This document shows, in pieces, positions 24,805 through 31,776 of a stretch of 64,000 nucleotides of DNA; the stretch's first letter is position 1, and the number at the start of each line of letters is the position of its first letter. Source of the DNA: Mucilaginibacter gossypii (GTDB lineage: Bacteria; Bacteroidota; Bacteroidia; Sphingobacteriales; Sphingobacteriaceae); the NCBI RefSeq assembly GCF_900100945.1, contig NZ_FNCG01000022.1:1-64000 (forward strand), written 5' to 3'. The notes under the pieces are model-generated. The model was not told where the DNA came from and made no database searches. It saw only the letters and a list, made by a program, of their open reading frames with translations. Both the position numbers and the translations under genes were made by a program.

Positions 24805-25449
24805 ATGAACGAATTTTTACTTAACGGGGGTGCCTATGTTGGCAATACCAAAGTCTCCAAACCTTTTGCAGCTTTGAAAGCTGATACTTCTGTACTCAAG
24901 ATTAACCTTGGTTTGTTAGGCCAGTTATTTTTTAACGCCGATGATATTGTTCAAATCGAATATGCATCCTCAATTGCCGGCAGCGGCATCAAGATAATAC
25001 ACAACGTATCGTCATACCCTAAAAAAGTTATGTTTACAGCAAACATGCCTTACAATGACATAATTGAAAACATAAAAGCAACAGGATTCTTTAATAAAAC
25101 CGCCAATAACCAGGTACAATATTACCAGGTTAAGAAAATGCAGGGGCAGGGCAGAATACCATTTAAAACTGCAGCATTAATTGTGTTTTTAGCGGGCTGG
25201 AATATCCCTCTTTTTGCCGGTTTTATAAAAGAAGGGGTTGGCCGTGCTGCAAATTATTCGCTCGTGTCACTCCTGTTCGTTTTTTTTATGATCGCACTGA
25301 CACTTTTTTCACCGGCTTTCAGGGCATTAGTATTGAAAGAGGATAGAGAAATAAATGACCTGAAAAAGTCTTTATATTTCTTATGGTTTATTGTTACAAT
25401 TGGCGGCCTCATGTATGCTATCATAAGCCGGGTACCTTTTAACAAATAA
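24805..25449 (+). CDS. Membrane protein with N-terminal PH-like domain
   Basis: A 214-residue protein with no named family. The first 110 residues look like a small beta-rich PH/GRAM-type domain (VLKINLGLLGQLFFNADDIV and IKIIHNVSSYPKKVMFTAN). Three or four hydrophobic segments follow (ALIVFLAGWNIPLFAGFI, SLVSLLFVFFMIALTLF, SLYFLWFIVTIGGLMYAII). The ATG at 24805 is preferred, giving MNEFLLNGGAYVGNT; an in-frame ATG at 24763 is possible. A long AT-rich leader of about 300 bp precedes it. Confidence 0.6.
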   Translation: MNEFLLNGGAYVGNTKVSKPFAALKADTSVLKINLGLLGQLFFNADDIVQIEYASSIAGSGIKIIHNVSSYPKKVMFTANMPYNDIIENIKATGFFNKTANNQVQYYQVKKMQGQGRIPFKTAALIVFLAGWNIPLFAGFIKEGVGRAANYSLVSLLFVFFMIALTLFSPAFRALVLKEDREINDLKKSLYFLWFIVTIGGLMYAIISRVPFNK

Positions 25450-25460
25450 TCATTAAAAAA

Positions 25461-25838
25461 CTATTCAGCATCCTCGGCAACCGGCTTTTCTTTACCCGGC
25501 ATAAAAAGTAAAACAAGCGCCCCTATTTGTAACAGGTCAATTATAACAGCGATGCAGCCTGCATAAAAGTTTGCCTTAAAAGTTGCGGGCAGATTTATAG
25601 CGTCAGGCGTTATAGTTAAGATTAATAAGCCTAATAGCAGCCATTTTGCCCATTTATAACCCCGCCTGATAAATAAAGCCAGTAAAAGTAAAATGCCCAG
25701 CGCTATGCACGTTGCTAAAGCGATTTGAAAAGAAGCCGACCTTCCGCCGTTCAAATAATAATAAACCAGGTACAAAACCGCCGATACGCGGATCATGCCG
25801 GATGCTATATTAACTTTTGATTGCGAGGATAGGGTCAT
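25461..25838 (-). CDS. Small four-helix membrane protein
   Basis: A 125-residue protein with four predicted transmembrane helices (SGMIRVSAVLYLVYYYLNG, FQIALATCIALGILLLLALF, WAKWLLLGLLILTITPDAI and FYAGCIAVIIDLLQIGALVL) and short loops. No functional family is recognised. It ends 11 bp from the convergent gene at 24805-25449 and lies 22 bp after holA on the same strand, so it may be co-transcribed with it. Confidence 0.6.
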   Translation of the reverse strand: MTLSSQSKVNIASGMIRVSAVLYLVYYYLNGGRSASFQIALATCIALGILLLLALFIRRGYKWAKWLLLGLLILTITPDAINLPATFKANFYAGCIAVIIDLLQIGALVLLFMPGKEKPVAEDAE

Positions 25839-25860
25839 AACTGTTAAATCGAAATCGGCA

Positions 25861-26883
25861 TCAATGCAGGATTTTAAACATCAACTCCTTCATCAACTCA
25901 CCGTGCGGCGCGTTTGATTCAACGCCTTTGCTTTTCAAATCATATTCGCGCAGGTAGCTGATCACCTGGAAAATTTCACCAAGTGGGTAGTTACGGGCGG
26001 CCTGCTCATAATCTTTAATAAAGTATGGGTTAACGCCCATTTCGCGGGCAAGGTTTTGCGGGGTTTTATCTTTTACGTAATGGTACACCAGCACCTTGCT
26101 GAAAAAGTTATTCAGGTTGCCGAGCACCAAAACAATGGGATTTGATTTGGGATTGGCTTCAAAGTAATTGATGATCTGGTTTACCTTGTAAGCATCTTTT
26201 TTGGTGAGGGCCGTTTGCAGCTCAAATACATTGTACTCCTTACTGATACCAATATTATCCTGGATATGCTTCAGGGTAATCTCCTGCCCGGCACTAACAT
26301 TCAGCATCAGTTTTTCGAGTTCGTTGGCAATTTTAGCCAGGTCGTTACCCAGGTACTCGGCAATCATGGCCGATCCCTGCTGGTTCATTTTGTAGCCCTT
26401 CTCGCTTACATACCCTTCAACCCAGGCCGGCACCTTATTATCATATAAAGTGGCCGACTCAAAAATAAGCCCGTTCTTTTCAATGGCTTTGTATGTTTTC
26501 TTGCGCTTATCAAACTTACCGTATTTGTAGCAAAAAACAAGAATAGTACTGGGCAGCGGGTTTTCGAGATAGCTCAATACCGGGTCGATGCTTTTTTTAT
26601 TGTCATCGTCCTTGCCCCATTTCATGTCCTGGGCTTCTTTTACCAGTACCACCTGGTAATCGGCCATCATGGGGTAACGCTTGGCGGCATTGAGCACAGT
26701 CATGATATCAGTATCCTTGCCGTACACTACGGTTTGGTTAAAGCCGCGTTCGTGTTCTGGCAGCAGATTGTGCTCAACGTAATTGCTTACCAGGTCGATA
26801 AAATAAGGTTCCTCCCCATGCAGCAGGTACAGCGGTTTAAACTTACGGTTCTTAAGGTCCTTTAATATCTCGGCAGCAGTCAT
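25861..26883 (-). CDS. holA: DNA polymerase III subunit delta
   Basis: A 340-residue clamp-loader delta subunit. N-terminal KFKPLYLLHGEEPYFID, then YPMMADYQVVLVKEAQDMKW, a domain II with YLGNDLAKIANELEKLML and a C-terminal collar domain with QTALTKKDAYKVNQIINYF and NPIVLVLGNLNNFFSKVL. Length and order match bacterial HolA. It is divergent from the HsdR-N-type gene, separated by 134 bp that hold inverted 7-bp periodic arrays. Confidence 0.93.
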   Translation of the reverse strand: MTAAEILKDLKNRKFKPLYLLHGEEPYFIDLVSNYVEHNLLPEHERGFNQTVVYGKDTDIMTVLNAAKRYPMMADYQVVLVKEAQDMKWGKDDDNKKSIDPVLSYLENPLPSTILVFCYKYGKFDKRKKTYKAIEKNGLIFESATLYDNKVPAWVEGYVSEKGYKMNQQGSAMIAEYLGNDLAKIANELEKLMLNVSAGQEITLKHIQDNIGISKEYNVFELQTALTKKDAYKVNQIINYFEANPKSNPIVLVLGNLNNFFSKVLVYHYVKDKTPQNLAREMGVNPYFIKDYEQAARNYPLGEIFQVISYLREYDLKSKGVESNAPHGELMKELMFKILH

Positions 26884-26893
26884 ATTTCAGATT

Positions 26894-27013
26894 CAAAAGT
26901 ACTAAGTCGAAAGTCAAAAGTGGAATGTATTTTTATTTAGCCAATGCCCAATGATATATTTATTAATTTTGATGCCCAACTTAGGGCTCATAACTTTATA
27001 CTTCAGACTTTTC
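26894..27013. repeat. Inverted exact 7-bp arrays in the holA/HsdR-N divergent region
   Basis: Left arm: CAAAAGT, ACTAAGT, CGAAAGT, CAAAAGT, GGAATGT at exact 7-bp steps (26894-26928), sharing nnnAAGT. Right arm: ACTTAGG, GCTCATA, ACTTTAT, ACTTCAG, ACTTTTC (26979-27013), the complement-type. Both arms have five units. The right arm ends 4 bp before the ATG of the HsdR-N gene. Minus-strand TACTTTTG in the left arm also resembles a -7 box of holA. Confidence 0.75.
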
Positions 27014-27017
27014 AAAA

Positions 27018-27470
27018 ATGCTCCAACCGCTTAATCTGCCACCCTACCCTTTTAAAATAAGCGACGATAACGGAACATTAACGCTTTTTGACGAGATCCG
27101 TAAGAAAACCATCATCATTACACCCGAAGAGTGGGTACGCCAGCATTTTGTACAATACCTTATCAAACAAAAAAACTACCCCCGCTCATTAATTAAGCTG
27201 GAAGGCGGCCTTAAGCTCAACACGCTTCAAAAGCGTACCGACATTGTGGTATTTAACCCGTCCGGACAACGCATTTTAATGGTTGAATGCAAAGCACCAT
27301 CAGTAACTATCGACCAAAAGACCTTCGATCAGATTGCCCGGTACAACATGGTGCATAAGGTGTCATTACTTGCAGTAAGCAATGGCCTGCAACACTATTA
27401 TTGTACTATTGATCATGAAAACTGTACTTACCAGTTTATTGAAGAACTGCCTGGGTATGTTAAGGGCTGA
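27018..27470 (+). CDS. HsdR N-terminal-domain (type I restriction enzyme R protein N-terminus) protein
   Basis: A 150-residue stand-alone PD-(D/E)XK-type domain. The order is YPRSLIKLEGGLKLNTLQKRTDIVVFNPSG, given here as pieces EGGLKLNTLQKRTDIVVF and ILMVECKAPSVTI, with D (TDIVVF) and ExK (ECK) as putative active-site residues. This short form is widespread in Bacteroidota next to holA and is not part of a restriction system: no HsdS, HsdM or helicase is nearby. Its role may be in DNA metabolism, inferred only from the neighbour and the fold. Confidence 0.88.
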   Translation: MLQPLNLPPYPFKISDDNGTLTLFDEIRKKTIIITPEEWVRQHFVQYLIKQKNYPRSLIKLEGGLKLNTLQKRTDIVVFNPSGQRILMVECKAPSVTIDQKTFDQIARYNMVHKVSLLAVSNGLQHYYCTIDHENCTYQFIEELPGYVKG

Positions 27471-27489
27471 AGCTGTCTGAACTCGAATT

Positions 27490-27738
27490 AAACGAATTTG
27501 AAGAATTTATGGAATGTGTATAGCATTTTCTGCCCTCACTGGCGCAAGTCTTGAGTGCAGGGCAGCGCTATGGCTGACTTGTAACTTCTCCAATTACCAA
27601 TCAATCATTCCTCCTAAACAAATACTGCGGGTTGATTTTTATAGTCACAAGTGATCCACCCTTCTAACAGCCGCACAACACTTGCGCCATGGGGAAACGA
27701 ATTTGAAGAATTCATGGAATGTGTATAGCATTTTCTGC
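27490..27738. repeat. Composite repeat: 44-bp direct repeats enclosing two inverted 43-bp elements
   Basis: Direct repeats at 27490-27533 and 27695-27738 differ at one base. Inside, copy B of the dispersed element (27540-27582, plus orientation, TGGCGCAAGTCTTG...GACTTGT) and copy C (27647-27689, minus orientation) face each other. The gap from each direct repeat to its element is 5-6 bp on both sides, so the layout is symmetric. The inner 64 bp carry no gene. No coding sequence is found in 27471-27861. Confidence 0.7.
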
Positions 27739-27861
27739 TCGTTCCCTAAATTCAATAAATTCGGGTTCAGACAACATCCTATTTCCCAATAAAATGTTAT
27801 GATAACAGTTATCAATTCCCTATTTTGGCGTTCATAACCTCATCAATTATAACATTACCTT

Positions 27862-29673
27862 ATGAACGCCTATCTCAAAGCGAAAGCCCTGCTTTTGGCC
27901 GCAGTATTATACGGATGCACCGCCTTTGCCCAGGAAGCCAAACTTCCAACTCAATGGACCAATGCCGCCATGCAAGCCGAAATACCTTTATCAGAATATC
28001 CCCGTCCCCAGCTACAGCGTAATGACTGGCTGTGCTTAAATGGTAAATGGGATTACCAGGGTGGTAAAAACGCCCCCAACGCACTAAATCCTGAAACGCC
28101 CGCATCATTTGAGGGTAAGCGCGACAAGATCCTGGTACCTTATTGTCCCGAATCGGTGCTTTCAGGTATACAACGCAACCAGGAAATAAATATGTGGTAC
28201 CACCGGAGCTTTGAGGTCCCGTCAAAATGGCAAAACAAACAGGTTATTGTTCACTTTGGCGCTGTCGATCATGACGCTACTGTTTTTATAAACGGAAAGA
28301 AAGCAGGCTCACACTCGGGTGGGTACGATTCATTTAGTTTTAATATTACTCCATATCTCGCCAAAGGCAGCAATACCCTTATTGTTGCTGCTCATGACCC
28401 CAATGACGGTAAAACACCATCGGGCAAGAGCGGTCCCCGCGGCGATTATACTTTTTCCTCGGGCATCTGGCAAACCGTTTGGCTGGAGCCTGTAAATGAA
28501 TCATATATTAAAAACATCCGCCTGCTGCCAGACGTGGAAGGTAAACGTTTAAAAGTGTTTGTTAATACTACAGGTGCAGGTAAACTCAAAGCAGTTGCCT
28601 TAAACAATGGCAAAGAAGTTTCACAGGTTGATGCAACCGGAGGAGCATATTTTTACCTGCCGATAGATAACCCGGTTTTATGGACACCAAATTTTCCGTT
28701 TTTGTATGATCTGAAGCTTACCCTATACAATACTGATGGCAGCGAAGCCGACGAGGTTAAAAGCTATTTTGGCATGCGTGATATTAAATTGGGTAAGCTT
28801 AACGGCGTGATCCGTCCGCTTATTAATGGCAAATTCATCATGCAGCTTGGCTTGCTTGACCAGGGGTACTGGCCCGACGGTGTTTTAACCGCACCTACGG
28901 AAGAAGCCCTTAAATTTGATATAGAATACACCAAAAAAGCGGGCTATAACCTGATCCGTAAGCACATGAAGACCGAGCCGCAGCGTTTTTATTATTGGGC
29001 CGATAAAATGGGCTTATTGGTTTGGCAGGACATGCCCGCTATATGGTATCAGAATGAAGACACCACCAAAAACAGGACGGTTTACCGGAAAGAATTAAAA
29101 GCCATCATCGACGATCATTATAACTCGCCCTCCATTATTACATGGGTGCCTTTCAATGAAAACTGGGGTGCTTTTGATGTAAAAAACATAACCAATTGGG
29201 TTAAACAATATGATCCGTCGCGATTAGTTAATGGCAATTCGGGCTTTAACAATAATCCCAGTTACCAAAAACCTTACGGCGATCCGGGCAATGGCGATTA
29301 CGTGGATACACATATTTATGTTGGCCCGTATGGTGCTTCCGTTCCTGATAGCCGCCGGGCGGCCTCGCTGGGCGAATTTGGCGGCGTTGGCCTGTTTGTT
29401 CGCGGTCATATGTGGCCGGTGCATAACGATGCCTATGATTATGAGCCAACCAAAGCCAGACTTACCGACCGTTATGTTTTTTTGCTTGATGAGGTAGAGC
29501 AATTAATGAAATATAAAGGATTGAGCGTTGCCATATATACCCAAACCACCGACGTTGAACACGAAGTAAACGGCGTTTTAACCTACGACAGGGCCGTTGA
29601 AAAAATGGAGTTCGAAAGAGTAAAGGAAGTAAACCAGGCGGTGATTAAGGAGGGGGATAAGTTGAATAGATAG
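27862..29673 (+). CDS. Glycoside hydrolase family 2 protein
   Basis: A 603-residue exported GH2-type beta-glycosidase. Signal peptide about 1-24, a jelly-roll sugar-binding domain (about 48-205, with LNGKWDYQGGK and VHFGAVDHDATVFINGK), an Ig-like domain (about 210-310) and a TIM barrel from about 320. VPFNENWGAF places the acid/base at Glu433 and SLGEFGGVG the nucleophile at Glu505. DMPAIWYQNED is typical of beta-galactosidase-like GH2. Specificity (beta-galactoside, mannoside or other) cannot be read. It stands alone, after the composite repeat, and is a likely target of local glycan-responsive regulation. Confidence 0.9.
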   Translation: MNAYLKAKALLLAAVLYGCTAFAQEAKLPTQWTNAAMQAEIPLSEYPRPQLQRNDWLCLNGKWDYQGGKNAPNALNPETPASFEGKRDKILVPYCPESVLSGIQRNQEINMWYHRSFEVPSKWQNKQVIVHFGAVDHDATVFINGKKAGSHSGGYDSFSFNITPYLAKGSNTLIVAAHDPNDGKTPSGKSGPRGDYTFSSGIWQTVWLEPVNESYIKNIRLLPDVEGKRLKVFVNTTGAGKLKAVALNNGKEVSQVDATGGAYFYLPIDNPVLWTPNFPFLYDLKLTLYNTDGSEADEVKSYFGMRDIKLGKLNGVIRPLINGKFIMQLGLLDQGYWPDGVLTAPTEEALKFDIEYTKKAGYNLIRKHMKTEPQRFYYWADKMGLLVWQDMPAIWYQNEDTTKNRTVYRKELKAIIDDHYNSPSIITWVPFNENWGAFDVKNITNWVKQYDPSRLVNGNSGFNNNPSYQKPYGDPGNGDYVDTHIYVGPYGASVPDSRRAASLGEFGGVGLFVRGHMWPVHNDAYDYEPTKARLTDRYVFLLDEVEQLMKYKGLSVAIYTQTTDVEHEVNGVLTYDRAVEKMEFERVKEVNQAVIKEGDKLNR

Positions 29674-29694
29674 GGCATTAGGTGAGCGCTGGCC

Positions 29695-29718
29695 GTTGTT
29701 GGTGTTGTCACCAACAAC
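29695..29718. repeat. Perfect hairpin, GTTGTTGGTG / CACCAACAAC
   Basis: Ten-bp perfect arms with loop TTGT, about 20 bp after the GH2 stop. A near-identical hairpin with loop ACAA occurs at 29804-29827, so the two are inverted copies of one sequence. Confidence 0.7.
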
Positions 29719-29803
29719 TCTACTCCACGCAGTTATAGCATTAAATAAGCAACCGGGAGCTTAACTGGCAATATGAAATAACGTGATTAAAAGAGCATTA
29801 GGA

Positions 29804-29827
29804 ATTGTTGGTGACAACACCAACAAT
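29804..29827. repeat. Perfect hairpin, ATTGTTGGTG / CACCAACAAT
   Basis: Ten-bp perfect arms with loop ACAA, the inverse of the hairpin at 29695-29718. A GC-rich hairpin CCCTCCC...GGGAGGG-like (29835-29855) follows, next to the end of the convergent histidine kinase gene, so the block may act as a terminator region. Confidence 0.7.
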
Positions 29828-29865
29828 GGCATAGCCCTCCCTTCCGGGGAGGGTTTGGGTGGGGC

Positions 29866-31677
29866 TCAACCCACCTTGTTCAATGTATAATTATTAAGTT
29901 TTTCCAGCAGTTCATCCGGTTTAAATGGCTTGGATACATAATCGTTCATGCCGGCTTCGTATACCTGTTCTTTGATATCAAAAAGTGCAGAAGCAGTAAG
30001 CGCGATGATCGGTATGCTTGATTTTTTAGGATCGGCCATTTTACGGATCTCTTTAGCTGCATCAAAACCGTTCATTACCGGCATCTGGAGGTCCATTAAT
30101 ATAATATCAAAATTGCCGTACTGCATAAACTCAACTGCCCGTTCGCCGTTTTCGGCAATGGTTGGGTTAATGCTCCACTTGCTCATCAGTTTCTTCATCA
30201 GCATCACATTAACCATATTATCTTCGGCAATAAGCACGCGTAAACAGGCCAGCGGGTTTTCTGAAATTTGTTTAGCTTCAGGAGCGGTGGCTACTGCAAC
30301 CGGCAATACTTCTGTAGATACAGGAAATTCCATATGAAAAGAAAACTCTGATCCGCGCCCGATCGTACTGTTAACGGTCATTTGCAGTTCCTGCAGCTCA
30401 AGCAAACGCTTAACTATGGCCAGGCCAAGCCCTGTGCCGCCATACTCGCGGGTAGTAGCTAATGATTCCTGCGTAAACGGTTCAAATATAGTTTCAAGGT
30501 TTTCTTTTTCGATACCGATGCCGGTGTCCCTTACCGAAAAGTTAACGGTAACGGTGTTATGCCGGTCTTCCACACAAGTAACCCTTACCCATATGTTTCC
30601 CTGCGGCGTAAATTTTATAGCGTTGCTAACCAGGTTAAAAATGATCTGGGTTATGCGGGTAGGATCGCCAAAAAGCACCTTATCTTTCAATGAGCTATCA
30701 ACATCAAGCTTAAAAAGCAAGCCTTTCTCTTCGGCCTTCAGTATCTGCCCGCCGCAAATATTGTTCATCAGCTCAACAAGGTTGAAGCGGATATTTTCAA
30801 ATACTACCTTCCCCGATTCAATCTTGCTGAAATCAAGCACGTCATTAACAATGGCTAACAGGTTATTGGCCGAAAACTTAAGAATTTCGATGTTCTCCCG
30901 CTGGTCGGGCCGCGGATTGCTCATCATCAGCAAATTACTCATCCCGATCACCGCATTTAACGGCGTACGGATTTCATGCGACATGGTTGACAGGAACTCT
31001 GATTTGGCCTGGGCCGATTTCTCTGCCTTTTCAATGGCCGTTTCCATCTTACTGTAAAGCCGGGCCTGCTCCCTGCTACTATTTTTAAGGTGCCTGATGT
31101 TTTTTAAGAAAGCAGTGTAAAAATGGCTATGGATAAAAATAAGCAATATAAAATTGGCAAACAGGCTGATGATAATGGTAGACTGATCAACTTTGTTAGG
31201 CTTTATACTAATAATGTAACCGCTGTTATATTCAATGATCATAAATACCAAAACCGGTACTGTATTGAGCAACGAGTACATGAGCCCCCATTGCTGGCCG
31301 AGCATATAATAGCTGAATACGATCACGATTATAATTACCTGCACGGTAATGATATTTACCGTTTGCATAGAGGCATAAACCAGGCTGGTATTAACAAGTG
31401 TACCCACAATAAGCAGGGCATGTGCTGCGCTGCGCCAGTCGGGCCGCCAGGTTAAATACTTAAATAACACCACTACCGCTCCCATCAAAAACAGGGCGGT
31501 ATCAGCAAGCATTTTTTGGTTTTGGAAATAAACGTTCAGGTAAAGTGCCCCAAGGGCAACAAAAATAAGGAAGAACCCATAATACAATAAACGAATCCGG
31601 GCCTGGTCAAGGAACGATTGCTCCTTCGACAAAATCTTATAAATTGATAAGTTAAAAAAACTTACTTTATTACTCAT
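29866..31677 (-). CDS. Hybrid sensor histidine kinase/response regulator
   Basis: A 603-residue inner-membrane kinase. Six hydrophobic segments (about 30-185) form an N-terminal sensor with almost no periplasmic loop. A coiled coil (about 195-225) leads to the HisKA box EFLSTMSHEIRTPLNAVIG with His234, then the ATPase (N-box QIIFNLVSNAIKFTP, G1 DTGIGI, G2 GGTGLGLAI). A C-terminal receiver (about 478-598) has acidic Glu485/Asp486 and phospho-acceptor Asp529 in IILMDLQMPVMNGFDA. No HPt or output domain is in the protein or adjacent, so its phosphorelay partner lies elsewhere. Confidence 0.95.
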   Translation of the reverse strand: MSNKVSFFNLSIYKILSKEQSFLDQARIRLLYYGFFLIFVALGALYLNVYFQNQKMLADTALFLMGAVVVLFKYLTWRPDWRSAAHALLIVGTLVNTSLVYASMQTVNIITVQVIIIVIVFSYYMLGQQWGLMYSLLNTVPVLVFMIIEYNSGYIISIKPNKVDQSTIIISLFANFILLIFIHSHFYTAFLKNIRHLKNSSREQARLYSKMETAIEKAEKSAQAKSEFLSTMSHEIRTPLNAVIGMSNLLMMSNPRPDQRENIEILKFSANNLLAIVNDVLDFSKIESGKVVFENIRFNLVELMNNICGGQILKAEEKGLLFKLDVDSSLKDKVLFGDPTRITQIIFNLVSNAIKFTPQGNIWVRVTCVEDRHNTVTVNFSVRDTGIGIEKENLETIFEPFTQESLATTREYGGTGLGLAIVKRLLELQELQMTVNSTIGRGSEFSFHMEFPVSTEVLPVAVATAPEAKQISENPLACLRVLIAEDNMVNVMLMKKLMSKWSINPTIAENGERAVEFMQYGNFDIILMDLQMPVMNGFDAAKEIRKMADPKKSSIPIIALTASALFDIKEQVYEAGMNDYVSKPFKPDELLEKLNNYTLNKVG

Positions 31678-31776
31678 ATTCAGAACTTAACATTGGCCTT
31701 GCAATTGGGCAGGCCACCGTACAGCCATCAAAATACTGTACGGTAGCTTGTTACGCAAAGCCGGTAAGTTCTGCAA

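Noticed and set aside
27018..27470. Type I restriction-modification system
   Set aside because: Only the HsdR N-terminal domain is present. No helicase, HsdM or HsdS gene is nearby, and the short form beside holA is common in this phylum.
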